Source: Phaseolus vulgaris | Taxonomy: Eukaryota; Streptophyta; Magnoliopsida; Fabales; Fabaceae | DNA length: 64,000 nucleotides | Direction of reading: 5' to 3' | NCBI RefSeq assembly: GCF_000499845.2 | Contig: NC_023758.2 | Span: 13,796,427-13,860,426 of the forward strand | In this document: positions 23,530 through 36,027 of the stretch, piece by piece | Numbering within the stretch: the stretch's first letter is position 1 | How the letters are laid out: every line of letters begins with the position of its first letter | Translations under genes and position numbers: made by a program | Notes under the pieces: model-generated | The model's input: only the letters and a program-made list of their open reading frames with translations | Database searches by the model: none | Told to the model about the DNA's origin: nothing

Positions 23530-23812
23530 TTAGCTCAAGCTAGCCAATTTAGCTTAAGCTAGATCTTTCGGTGCATTTTTAGCTTGAGCTAGCGATTCTA
23601 GCCTAGTCTAGATCAGTACTGCACCTTTAATCAACTCTGGACAGTTTTAGCTTGAGCTAGCAATTCTAGCCTGGGCTAGATTGGTACTGCACCTTTAATC
23701 AACTCTGGACATATTTAGCTTGAGCTAAATCCTCTAGCCTGAGCTAAATCTTCTAGCTTGAGCTAAATCTTCTAGTTTGAGTTAAATCTTCTAGCTTGAG
23801 CTAAATCCTCTT
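23530..23812. repeat. AGCTTGAGCTA tandem array with 68-bp and 19-bp periods
   Basis: AGCTTGAGCT starts at 23581, 23649 and 23717 (68-bp spacing), then recurs with small changes at 23736, 23755, 23774 and 23793 (19-bp spacing). Inverse copies (TAGCTCAAGCTAG) open the array at 23531. The array lies within the solo LTR and is noncoding. Confidence 0.85.
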
Positions 23813-24059
23813 GTGATCCAATTAAGTTTTTTGCTTTCTTTCTTTCAATGCCAGCTTGAATACATTCTTTCAATGCTTCATATTCATCTACAATTTACAC
23901 AAAAATTGAGATTAAATTTCTTCATTTGTTTCTTGGTTCAAAATATATAATCAGATTCAATAATTCTCAGATTAGGGTAATTTTCTTACATTAAGAAACA
24001 ATTAAGTTCCAAAGTGTTCAATTTTATCAATCATAAAAACTACACATTGGCACTTATCA

Positions 24060-24734
24060 CTTCTTTATTTGTTCCTTGTCTTTATTTTCGCATCATTGCA
24101 TCATTTGTCACCTCACAATTGTCCTTTTCTCTTTGCCCTTCTGAAGTGAACATTCACACTTACTTAACCACTTGGTTGAGTTCGTGTCCAGTGGGAATCT
24201 TCTTAGGGTTCTCAGCTTAAATTTCTAATTCAAAAATCATAAATAAAAGTGAAACCTTTAAAATGTGCAATCTAAAATAAACTCACATCATGTGGTAATC
24301 AGAACATGGTTTTAATTGTGTTTATCTTTTCTGAGTTGATTTTATGCTTTAAAATTCCAACACATTTCAATTTTTCTTTTATATTTCAACAATTTAAATT
24401 TCGATTTACTTTCAACACCTTTAAATTTTGCCTTTTAATTCCTTGACATTTACAATTCCTCTTTTTATTCATTAAGCACTTTAAATTATGCTTTTGAATT
24501 TGTGTCGATTTTTTCCTTACCTCCTGTGCTTGAGTCTTATGTTCTTAGTGTTCTAGGAGTCCTTAAACCTTTCTACTTAGTTTTCTTTTAATTGGGAAGA
24601 ACTAAAAGCAACTAGAAAATTGTTTTAGAGAAGTTGATTTAATTCCAAACAAATAATTCAAGTGATCATATGAATTGAATCTCAATCTATGTGTTAATTA
24701 GGAACCTAGGATCAAATAGCCAGCCTTTATCTTA

Positions 24735-24777
<43 letters not shown>

Positions 24778-25018
24778 TTGAGCCAAAAATCTTTGTTATT
24801 ATTACACCGTAAACCTTTAAAGATATATTTTCCTACCCTTTGGCATGTTTAAGGAAGGAGAACATAGATGCAATATACATAGAAAAGGGAATGGTTGGTT
24901 CTAATTGTTGAAAGCTCAAATAGTTGGAAATAGGAAGAATCTATTCCTATTGATGAAAAAAAAGAGAAAGAAAATTCATGTTGAAATCATGAATAAGTAA
25001 AAAGAAAATAAGGAAAAG
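24060..25018. other. Retroelement-derived noncoding DNA with (AT)n
   Basis: The first ~150 bp continue the LTR-like segment interrupted at 22630. An (AT)n microsatellite lies at about 24738-24772. No coding potential was found. Confidence 0.5.
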
Positions 25019-26250
25019 TGATAAGTGTCAGATTTCAGTAATATTTCATATTAAAATACAGACACTTATGGATATTAATTGATAAAATAATCATAATATA
25101 ACCCCTATTTTTTTAAATTAAACCTTTTTACATATTTTGTGATTATAATTTGAATTAGAACGATTTATTCCCAAATTTGTGTTAATTTCAGGATTTTAGG
25201 GAAGAATGAAGATGAAAGGGAAAAATGAGAATATACAAAGCTAAAAAGGAAAAGTTGGAACACACCACACTCCCTCAAGCTTACCCAAACTCGCCCAAGC
25301 CAGATGCCCCCAGAGGATCTCACCTAAGCAAGCTCAATCTCTCCCAGGCGAGATCACTCCAGTGACGTTGAGCCTTTTTTTTCGTGCAACTCGCCCAAGC
25401 AAGCCCAATAACGCCCAAACTAGAAGTCACTTAGCCTAAGCCCAACTAGGTTAAATATGAGGCTTGAGGCACAACCCTAAAGATTATTGAGTGCAATGGA
25501 ATCTAATTAGGAGAATAGAAGGTGTTAGAAACCCTATAGAAGGTAGTCGTAAAGGAGAAACATCCTAGATCTTCTTTTCTTGCTCTCCATGCTTGTAGTA
25601 GCCGACATGAGTGGCTAATTCTACCCTTTGAGAGTAATATGTTCAAACTCTTATGTATTGAGGTGATATTTAAATATAATATTTTGTTATTGATTGATGA
25701 TTAGTATGGTCATTTTATTTGTAATGCTTGTTTCTATGATCTAGATCCTTAGATTTGATTGGAAAGTACTTCTAATTTTCTGACCCAAATGATAATGCTT
25801 AACATATTTGAATGTTAGAAATAGATTTGAAATTTTAATTGCTATTAACATCTAATCGTAATGATAAGAAATTTTTATAAATATGCGAGGATTTGATATT
25901 TAGGAGACTCTCTTAATAATTTTGTATGCAGGAATCGATATAAATGACTTGTATACAGACATCAACATCAATCAAAAGATAGAAAAATTCCCTTGCTAAT
26001 CAAAATACAAAAGAGTAAGAAGGATGAACCCCAATCCCAATTTTCCCAATTGAACTAACAAATTCTTTGACTTGTTTTCATTTTAATCATTGCAATCATA
26101 ACAAACTCCCAACAAACTTTATTATTTTTTTTTCTATTTAGTTAATCTTATACTTGATTATTCAATTATTCCTTTTGGGTTCGATATCCATCTTTAATGA
26201 CAAATTATTACTTCTGACAACACGATGCACTTGTTATAAATCAATCATCA
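25019..26250 (+). mobile_element. LTR copy of the TGATAAGTG family
   Basis: It starts TGATAAGTGTCAGATTTC and can be followed, block by block, against the reverse complement of 40203-41298 (shared TTCCCAAATTTG, TGGCTAATTCTACCCTTTG, TTATGTATTGAGGTGATATT). It ends near GCACTTGTTATAAATCA. No target duplication was found, so the right limit is approximate. Confidence 0.68.
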
Positions 26251-26279
26251 TATTTCTGCTCACAATTCTTAGTTCTTTT

Positions 26280-26575
26280 CCACAAATTCTAAGAGCAATG
26301 AACAATCGTTGTTGGGGACACCCTCTTCTGTTGTTGATTCCTTGTGGTATCCGGATACTGGAGTCACTCATCATATCACATAATAACACTATTTTTTTCC
26401 ACAAAAATATCCTACACTAACACTGAAATAGTTAAACTAGGTAATGGGTCAGATATGCAAAAATTCAGCATAGTGGTAGAACTTCTTATGTTAGTCCTTT
26501 ATAAAGATAAACATCTTCTTTTACATAATCTTTTACATTTTGTGAAAGAAGAACCACTTAGAATTGAATAAAGTA
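26280..26575 (+). pseudogene. copia protease fragment
   Basis: LWYPDTGVTHHIT is readable from about 26337, the copia protease active-site block, followed by a degraded IVKLGNGSDM segment. It is related to the block at 20647-20685 but has no flanking gag or integrase. Confidence 0.6.
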
Positions 26576-29480
26576 AAGGATGGTTATAATGGTAGGAAGT
26601 GAAGATGTTTTTTTTTTCTTTACGCCTTTTATGAATAAGACCTCATCAATTGAATTCTGACGAGTTTCAAAAACTTTTTCTTTCCAATTTAAAGAAAAAG
26701 TAAAAGAAAAAGTCTTCTAATTGCAACAATTTTTCCTTTTTAAAGAGCGTTCAGCCGAACCCTGTCGTAATATGGAAGTGCAACTAAAATTCTTCCATTG
26801 ACTTCATGTCTGATGGGAGCCATGAACCCTCACTAAAACACGTTTAGATTTGGGTTTATTAGGCCATTCTAATTAGTGGAGTCGGCAGCATTAGTCATCC
26901 ACTTTTGGTAGTTCAAATTCTTAATTACATTGCTTTAACCAAACAATAATTAATGTTTAACGAACAATAATAAACTCAAGTTCATTGCAAACTCAATGCT
27001 AATACTGATACATTTACTCTCCAGGTACAAAGAAACATGTATTAAGAAAGGTCAACCTCTTGAGTAGACTTCAATACTTTGAAGTATCAGTCTCTGATTA
27101 AAAATTTTAATGGGTGGAAACAAAGAAAAAAAGGAAGTCTCATCATAAAGTAAGGAAAAGTAGGAAGTGATTAACTTGGTTGATAAGGAATTTAATAAAC
27201 ATAAAAAGTTTACAATAATGAAAACTCTAAATCAGTTAGCTTCTGCATACTTGTTCATCTCCCCTTGTATTTTGATATTGTTCCCATTAACTTTCTTAAC
27301 CACTGTCATGTTTCACAAATTAAATGATTGTTAAAATGAAGAGGTTGATGCATTGAAAATGACATGCACCACCTGCCAAAAACACGCACCGTCCAAAGAA
27401 GAGAATAAGATGACGGAAGTCAGCATGCACTACGCATGAATTATGCCATAAATTGACGAGAAACCCTATTTTTTTTTCCAAGTGGCTGTGTTTCCACCAT
27501 CACATTCACACCAAAGAAGAATCTACAATTAAGAACCCTTCATTTAAAGTTTTCCTTCACGATCAAACATTTACAACAAGAGATATAGCGTAGTTGAAGT
27601 GTATATTGTTTTGCAGGTGAAATAGGCTTTTCAGAAAGCCATTGTGTGTCATCTTCCTTCGTGACGCCACAAACAACCACTTCTTAAACTATTCAGAGTC
27701 ACGTCCAAAATTAATAGCCTTTTGCTTTTGCTTTTGTTTAATCGTCCCAAATTTTATAAATATACGAATTTCGAAATAATAAACATAATGCAATTTCATA
27801 AATGGACACTTCAACTTTGATAATGAAGTTTATCTAACCTTTTCCTATTTGTAGACACGCTGCTAGATTCCAAATCTTCACACTGTTAAGTCTGGTTAGT
27901 CACTGAATCCATGATCACATGTTACACACATATCTTATTTGCATGCACAGTGTGGATTCATTAATCAAATCATGTTTATCAATGAGTAAATTTAAATCTT
28001 TCACGTTTCATTTATATAATTGAAAAAGTGTTAAGAGTGGTGTTCTTGTCGGTTGACCTTGTTGTCGGTTGACTCTACGAACAGATTGTGACTTCGTCTG
28101 TCTCTGTTGGGATTTTCTCTTTCCTTTGAATGTTGGAACGCGGCTCCATTTGAAACAGAGGAGGTCATACCTGTTGATTGCACTTTGATGATCAAGTCAG
28201 TACAAGGCTTATAGAAACAATGAGTAAGTAAACAAGTAGTTTCAGTCTTAGAAACGGTGTACCTTTATCAGGAATCTTAAGTTTATTTTATAGACTACTT
28301 TTCGGTTACCTCCTGTAACAACCCTTCTTTCACGAAAACCTTATCTCGAGCGAAAGTAGGTTTGATGGGAGGAGTATGTTACAATGCACACAATCTTAGT
28401 ACCACAACCGCACATAATCTTTCCACATTTGAAATGCATAATCTTAACAGCATGGCCGCCAGGGTACCAACTTATGTTTCAGCATTAGGGACCATCTGTC
28501 CACGATAGGCGTACAAGCCTTTTACGTATCATGCATGCAGCTTATCCCCAAAACACTAGCTTTCTTGGGCTTATGCATTCTAGAGAATATTTTACTTGTG
28601 CTAAACCTGAATGTACTAAACACACCACTCGCACTTTTTTGCTTACCAAGCCTTATACACGTTGAGTATATGAATGAACCTCAACGCATTCATACATGAG
28701 GTCTACTTATGTGGCCCATTAACTCGACCAGATCACCGAGTTGACCTGCTTAACACAGGTACCGATGTTGGATCACCGAACATTGAGTTCAGCACTCTGA
28801 TCGAGTACAAGTGGACATATAGACATGAGATCTTTCTTCTTACCGGGATTCATCACTGTTATTTTTTTTTTCTTCTAGCAGGTGGGTTTGGTTTCATGAT
28901 CACAAATCAGAGGCAGTGGGATCAGAATATGTACTTGGATTTAAGATAAATTAACAACTAAAACACACCCTGAGTCCTCTTATCCCTGCCAACTCAGAGG
29001 AAAAATTTTCATTGTTGCTAACCGTGCAAGACATTGACCTACTGAGTCCAATCACCACCCACTAATTCCAAGTTAGTGAACAAATACAGAAAAGAAAAAA
29101 TTGCCTTAAAGGCAAACCCAGTGTCCACTTCAACTCTCACACGTGTCAAGCAGAATAACACGTACCACCATGAAAACCCACATAACTGTTATGGAAACTA
29201 CTTTAACTGCTACCAAACCAAAACAAGTGCAATCAATTTCTCTTTAGTTGTCTACTAGAAATTCCCATGTTATAAATCAAACATTATTCATAATAATCTT
29301 ATCTTTCTCGAATAATATTTATAACAAGTCTTATCAGACTCGAACAAAATAGTGTCCAGTGTACAGGAGAGCACAATCTTCTCCCACAATCTCGCTCTTT
29401 TTGTCCAAAAACTAATCATCACTGCCCAGATCTCCTTCTTCCACTTATTTCCCTGTCGTCAAGTGGGAAGAGTCCACTCT
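26576..29480. other. Intergenic DNA upstream of the DUF1666 gene
   Basis: No gene was supported. A 91-codon frame at 28674-28949 has no recognisable motif. The last few hundred bases probably contain the promoter of the DUF1666 gene. Confidence 0.45.
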
Positions 29481-29486
29481 CCAACA

Positions 29487-29594
29487 ATGAATGTTTGAAA
29501 TGGAAATTTTCATGACCAAAGTATTCTTTAGGGTGTAATTTGGTTTGGAATTTTCCTGGACATGAAAACAAGACCTTTCATTTCCCAAGGTTGA
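29487..29594 (+). promoter_or_regulatory. Three candidate upstream ORFs before the DUF1666 start
   Basis: Short ATG-to-stop frames lie at 29487-29498 (3 codons plus stop), 29500-29538 (12 plus stop) and 29562-29594 (10 plus stop). They would be in the leader only if transcription begins upstream of 29487, which the sequence does not prove. Confidence 0.3.
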
Positions 29595-29608
29595 TTTATT
29601 TGGATTGA

Positions 29609-32600
29609 ATGGGAACAAGGAGCCTCTTTATGGCTAAGACCCACATTGATTCCATCAACCTACGAGTTGTGAATGATTTTGTTTGTGTGAACATGATGTG
29701 GGCCTTTTGTTCTCTGCGGGTGTTCCTTTGCAATTATGTGCTCTATGCTTTGGGATTGGTGCTCGGATATATCTTCAGGTTTGGCTAACTTTTATTGTTA
29801 TTTTGAAGTATTTTATGGGATGAGCAAATGAGTATGAGTACTTTTTTTTCACTTCAGGTTTCTTCATCTGGGAGATGCAAAAGATGACGCTGTTGTTCAG
29901 AAACTACCACATGTTGAGAGGAACCAGTATTCTGATTCTGAGATTGATGGGTTCCGAGAGGAGCTGGCAAGTTTTCTGTTTTGGAGTGATGATTTTCATC
30001 AAGAGACATGGAGAGAAACAGAGTGCTCCACCTTTTTCATGGAGGTTGCTCCTGAAAGTGAGAGAAGAGGTGGAAAAACTGAGAACTCTGTTTTTTCCAC
30101 GGAGATTGCTCGTGAAAGTGAGAAAAAAGATGGAGAAAATAAGTGCTCGGTTTTCGTGGACACCCACTGTGATGTTCATGAAGATGGGATGAAAACAGAG
30201 GTGTCCGCGGAGAGCTTTGTTTCAAAAGAAATTGAGTTTGACATTGGTGAAGATGGTATGAGTAAGGGAATAGAAGAAGAGGGTTATATTATTATGAAAA
30301 TTAGCTCCCTCGACTCTGTTATTCATGAAGATAGCACGGAAACTAAAAGAGAAACAGAGGAGTTTGTTTCCCTGGAGACTAACTTAGATGTTCATCAAAA
30401 TGTTGAAAAGGTTGGTGATGATGAATTCGAGATCTCTGTTTCCATAGAGTATAGCACTGATATCGATCAAGAAAGTGTGGAGAGAGAAGAGAAAATAGAA
30501 AAACCTTCGTATGGGGAGATTGACCCTGTTGTTCATGAAGAAGTGATGGAAATTGGTGGAAATGAAACAAGGAATGATGTTTTAAAGGAGAATGTCTCTG
30601 AAGAAACTGTAAGTGGCGATGGGAAGAAAAAAGAAGAAAATGAGGGCTCTGTTTTCAAGGAACAAGAGTCTAATGCTCATGGTGATGATACAGAGAGAGA
30701 AGAAAGAGAAGAAGAAGCATATGGGTCTGTGTCTTTGAAGGATAACTCTGTAACAACCACAAGCAAGTGCGAGTACTTATCAGGAAAAGATATAAGTGGG
30801 TTCATGGAGGAACCAACATTGTTGAGGTTCAGTTTTCGAGAATTTTACATGGGTCCAGATGTTTTAACCGTTTCTGACAATGCATATGCCAGCACCGAAA
30901 TTATTGCCGACAAGGAATTTTCGGAGTTTGGTTCAGAGGAAGACCCTGTATCTCAAGTAAAGACAGAGAACTCTGCTCAAGATCAGGTTTCAGCCTCTTC
31001 CACCCATATTCCACTTCACTTTGAGAGTGAAATGTTTGGTGGATCCGATTCATCTGATGAAGATTATTTTCTTTACAATGAAAACTCGCTCACTTCAGAT
31101 TCAGAGTCAGAGTCGTCAAGCTCAAGTGGTGTAATCTGGGGTAACAGCAACAAAATTGATGATTCAATTGTGTACCAGTTTCTGGGTGGTAAAAATGGTG
31201 GTGAAGGGTTTGAACCTGAGATTCTGAAGCTGATAATGAGAGAGGAAAGGGAGGGAGATGCGGAGGCAAAGCAATCTTCATTTGATGAAAAGATTTCAGA
31301 ATTTAGTGCTCAAGGCATTTATTCGGAAGATGGGTATGTGGAAATGGAACCCTGCATGAAGGGTTTGAAACCCTTCAACGCACATGGTTTTGGTGGTAAA
31401 GACTCTGCCAAAGTTGTGGTCAAAGATAAAAAAGAAGAGGTATTCAGGAATGAGTTGGAGAAAGGTGAAGAAACTAAGTGGGAGGATGAATTGAGTAACT
31501 CAGAATCCGATGAGGGCGACCTTGAATGGGAGCATGATGATTTGGTGGAACAACTGAGATTGGAATTGAAAAATTCAAGACAAGGAGGACTTGCCACAAT
31601 TTTAGAAGAAGAGGAGGAGGTAGATGAAGAGGAAGAGGTGGTGGTGGAGGAGAAGGAGGAAAGAGTATCCTCAAGAGGTGTTGAAGATCCAAAGCCAATG
31701 GAATTTGAAGAGAAGCTTGAATACAAGGATCAAATGGATGAAATTCTAAAGGTTTACAAGAGCTATGAAGAGAAGATGAAGAAACTTGATATCTTGAATT
31801 ACCAGACCATGCATGCATTAGGTGAGAACTAAATTAACTTCTTCTATGTTAAACTCTTGCTGTAGAACATTTCAGATTTGAACAATTTCAATGTTTTTAG
31901 TAAATTTTGAATCAGGTATGATAAAAATAAAAAACATGAAGTCTTGAGTCTTAAATCTTCAATCTTCAACTGATGATCCCTTGTGCCCAATTAGAACTTC
32001 TATTTCCAAGACTGCATATTGTAGTTTGTTCTTGGCCATTTTTATAATCTTTTATGATTACATAATTTTTTCATGAATTTTGGTCACAATCAATCAGCGG
32101 GAAGAAATTTTTGAAGAAGGCTCCTGGATACAATCATGACATGGTGGGCCATTGCATATCTTGACCCCATCATATTTGCTAATTATGCGCGCATAAAGCT
32201 ACTCTGTCTTGTTTATTTTTCAATAATAAAGCCAGAGATAGTGAGAAGTCGGCATCATAAATTTCAATTCCATTCCCTACCAATCTTTTCTCTACTTTCC
32301 CTAGATGTCCACTTTATACATTAAAATATAAGCGAATGAGATTGATTCTCCTTCTTCTACTGTACAAAGCATTCAATAAAGTTGAGGGAACCTTCAATAT
32401 TACTTTTAGAGTTTTGACTATGTTTGAAACTTTTGTTTAGTTAATGCTTTCTAATATTATACTCTAAGCAAAGAAAACTTGTTTATTTAGCAATGATCAT
32501 GTTTGCATCTGCACTGATTAATTTTCTTTGTCATCAATTGCAGGTCTTCTTCAACTAAAAGACCCTCTCAAATTAATTTCAATACCAAAATCCACCATCC

Positions 32601-33831
32601 ATGGTGCAAAGCCTGTAATCTCTCAGAACTTGTGGCCACGCAAAGCATCAAAGAACTCATCCGACCCATTGATAAAGTTGGTGCATGAACTGCATAGAGA
32701 TTTGGAATTGGTATATGTTGGGCAGGTTTGCCTCTCTTGGGAAATCCTGTGTTGGCAACACAAGAAAGCCCTTGAGTTACAGCATTATGATTCACAAGGG
32801 TCTCATAGCCATAGGTATAATCATGTTGCTGGTGAGTTTCAACTTTTTCAAGTACTAGTTCAAAGATTCATAGAGAATGAACCATTCCAAGGCCCTAGGC
32901 TACAGAACTATGTCAAGAATCGATGCGTGATTCGCAACTTGCTCCATGTTCCAGGCATTAAAGGTGAGCAAAATGAAGCATTATTTCATTCCTTCAAAAG
33001 GTGCCACCTTGAGTGAGATGCTTAGTTTCTGTTGTTATTGTTTTGCAGAAGATGGTAAAGGAGATGGGGAAGAGGATGCTGCTATTGCAAGTGGAAGGTT
33101 GGCAGAGATCATCAAGGAATCAATGCGGGTGTTCTGGGAATTTGTTCGGGCAGATAAAGATTATGGGAATGTTATCTTTAAAGCTTCTCAGCACCACAGA
33201 GTTTATCTTAAAGACCCTATGATTCCTGGTCTTATGGTGGACACTAAAGCACAACTACAGAAAGTATGTTCTTTAGTAACTAAATCTCATCTTAGTCCTT
33301 AACCTTAATAGAAGAAACTAATTTCTTTTTCTCAAGTATAGCCTGTGTTTATGTTAGATGTTCAAATGTACTTATATCTTGGAAGCAACACTTTTTTTGT
33401 TCTTCATTTGGTGCATTAAGATTAGCATAAATATTTTTCAATCTTTATCCAAACATAGCCTAAGACACACTAAAATCATGTTTTAGTAGTGTGAAAATTA
33501 AAATGTATAGAGGGACTAAGGTGAGAATTTAATCAAGTGTTCTCATTTGCTTACAATGCTGGGTTATATGTTGCAGAAGGAGAGAAGGCTGAAGGACATA
33601 GTGAGAACCGGGAATTGCATAGTGAAGAAGTTCCAAAAGCATCATGAAGATGAACTTGATCATGAGCAATTGGTTGCTCAGGTGGGGTTGAGATTGATTT
33701 CAAGGGTGTTAAACATGTCCAGATTGAAAAAAGAACAGCTAATATGGTGTAATGAGAAGTTACACAGAATCAAGTTTTTGAGCAGGAAGATTGTCCAGGT
33801 GGAACCTTCCTTCATGCTTTTTCCATGTTGA
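29609..33831 (+). CDS. DUF1666 family membrane-anchored acidic protein, five exons
   Basis: Exons are 29609-29778, 29858-31821, 32544-32963, 33049-33263 and 33577-33831; all introns are GT-AG and phases agree, giving about 1,007 residues. A second in-frame ATG at 29630 would shorten it by seven; a TGA lies just before 29609. Exon 1 encodes a hydrophobic stretch (about residues 22-57, FVCVNMMWAFCSLRVFL onward), probably a membrane anchor. Exon 2 encodes a very acidic, Ser/Glu-rich region with 20-residue repeats near its start, a polyglutamate patch and a final coiled-coil-like segment. Exons 3-5 carry the conserved DUF1666 region, including VYVGQVCLSWEILCWQ, and the protein ends LFPC. The function is unknown. 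Some databases call relatives 'ribosomal protein L34Ae', but no ribosomal domain is seen. Confidence 0.88.
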
Positions 33832-33999
33832 CTCCAATCAATTTGTTCTAAATTGTAGAGGAAGAAAAAATGGTAGAGGAATAGAGATAGGGATACCTTT
33901 TCACAGAAAATGATATCCTATATTACACAGAAATTGGGACATACATTCTCAGTGTATATATGTATACATAAGCTTGATGCTTATACATCATGGTAATAT

Positions 34000-34005
34000 A
34001 ATAAA
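34000..34005 (+). terminator. Likely polyadenylation signal of the DUF1666 gene
   Basis: AATAAA lies about 170 bp after the stop codon, a reasonable distance for a plant 3' untranslated region. Confidence 0.4.
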
Positions 34006-35700
34006 TGGCAAGCTTGGTTATTTCAGACTGTGTGATCTTTCTAAGTTCTTTTTCTATTTTATGTCCTAAATTTTGTATTTAACATAAAAATATCTATTCA
34101 AAATCCTCTCATAAATTTAAATTTCTCTCTTATATTTTTATTCTGTCAAGGAATAGAAGGGTCATCTCAAATCTTTCATCAAAGATATTGTCTATAATTG
34201 AAGTTATTTTACCTGGCATTTATACGCTAGAAAAACATTTTTTTATTTTAAAAAAAAAATTAAAAAAAAATAGGGATACTTTTATTATTACTTTATAATA
34301 GGGGAGTGGGTCAATCCGCCCCGTATAGGCCCGCCCCGCACTTGACTCGCCTCGCAAAGTTAGTGCGGACTAGAATTTTCGTCTCGCTCCGCATAAGAGC
34401 TGACCCGCGTTCATTTTTTTATTTTTTATTTTTTTTAAATTGAATATTATTTTTTTACTTTATGCTCTTAAAAAATTGTCAAATTGAACTTATATATTTA
34501 TAATAATATACTATTAAACTAGATCAATTTCTCAATTTATGCTTTTTTTAATATTAATACATATATAATGCATAATTTATAAGAAAATATATAATAAATC
34601 ACTTAAATAAAATATACTATTTAATATATTTTACTTTAAAAAAAATAACCTCATAAAAATTAGCATGATTAAGTTTTATAAAAATATAAACATTTTTAAA
34701 ATGTTATAATAAATTATAAACCATAATTTATTTTATTAGAATAGATTTTATAGAATCTTTGCCAGTTAAATATTATTTTTCTATAATTATTACATTTAAT
34801 AAAAAAGTTGTAAATTGTAAACTAGTTAGTTTTATTGTTTGTATTACTATTATAATTACGAATTCGCATTTTTTACTTTTATTGTTATAGCACATGTGAC
34901 ACCATTAAGTAATAAACCAAAAATTCATTATCAATTTAATCAACATTAAACATAAAAAATATTATATACAAAAGAAGAAAATATAATGAAATATGCTTCT
35001 CTTTTCTTTGCTTTGGACCCGTAGAAAGACTTAATCAAATCGTTCTTATCATTTACCACCACCATCAACCACATTCCTTCATATCCTCCATCACCACCAC
35101 CCCCCTTATTCTTAACCCTCCCAATCAAATCCCAAAAGGAAGCATTTTTTTCTATTCACAAACAAAACTACTAACATTTCCCTACACTCTCCAGTGGATG
35201 TAGAAGCGCATGCAACTTTTTTTCAAGGATGCAACACGCACCGAATCTAGATTACACACTTTTAACAATGTTCCTTTGCATTGGAACCTTGCGCTTGGGG
35301 GTAAGCCCAAATATGATAGGAACACGCACGGGAAATAGTGTCTTGGGGTTCAGTGTCTTCCTTTTTTTACGTTCTTCCTCTTTCTAAGTTCTTCTAACTG
35401 AGTTTCTCCATGTTTGAAGATTGTGAATAAGTAAATCAGATTGAAAGTAACTTTTTCCATAAAACGAAATGAGAATATATTTTAGTCACTGATCTATATG
35501 ATTTTATTTAAATCCATAAAATTGTTTCTAGAAAACGTCTTATGATCAAGGACTTTCATCACTTACCCTTTGCCTCCTCTTGTTGAGTCCTTCTTATACC
35601 TCTAGTCACATGTTTCATTCACAATTTCATAAGAAAAATGTTAAATTAGTGTTTCACAAATTGAAATGGACATAAAGAGAATTATTGATTGTTGTGATGG
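34006..35700. other. AT-rich intergenic DNA with a GC-rich island
   Basis: Most of it is A/T runs. At 34310-34410 a local GC-rich block (GTCAATCCGCCCCG, CCCGCCCCGC, GAGCTGACCCGCG) stands out; such blocks occur in plant transposon ends, but no terminal repeats were found. No gene is supported. Confidence 0.5.
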
Positions 35701-35702
35701 TG

Positions 35703-36027
35703 TGATAGAGGTCCCTTGGATTCGAGGTCAAGGGAAGAAACCTCCAGAAAACATATAAGAGAGAAGATAGGAAATAATTCTTTTCTTATATTCATTCCTT
35801 TCACCATAGTAGTATTTAAACAAATTATCTAACGCCAATCATTGGCAACCCGCAATACTAGGAAACAGCAAAACAGAATTGGATTGCGTATCTACCCCTA
35901 TGACTCAGCAGAAAAACAGAATTGTATATGACTTAGCATTATTCTCCTTCACATATAGTCACTTAGGTAAGTGGCTTTTCGGGTCATCCTAATGGGTATG
36001 GACGAGTGGGCCTTTGCATTCCTATCA
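35703..36027 (-). repeat. 3' LTR of the chromovirus
   Basis: This 325-bp LTR begins TGATAGAGGTCCC and ends ATTCCTATCA. It pairs with 41525-41859; the two differ at scattered bases and by a short indel near the start. The last codons of pol read into this LTR. Confidence 0.93.

Larger units (their letters stand above)
22631..24059 (-). mobile_element. Solo LTR with target-site duplication CTTCT
   Basis: The element runs from TGTTGATTTTTC to GGCACTTATCA (TG...CA) and is flanked by CTTCT at 22626-22630 and 24060-24064. No internal region is present, so it is a solo LTR left by recombination between two LTRs. On the minus strand it begins TGATAAGTGCC, like the related LTRs at 25019-26250 and 40203-41298. 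It contains a (TA)n run and an AGCTTGAGCTA tandem array. Confidence 0.82.

Noticed and set aside
25019..26250. Complete retrotransposon
   Set aside because: Only LTR-like sequence is present; no primer site, internal coding region or target duplication could be found.
28674..28949. 91-codon plus-strand frame upstream of the DUF1666 gene
   Set aside because: No motif; the segment looks like old repeat sequence.
31319..31818. Ser-rich minus-strand frames opposite the DUF1666 gene
   Set aside because: They mirror the acidic Glu-rich exon on the other strand.
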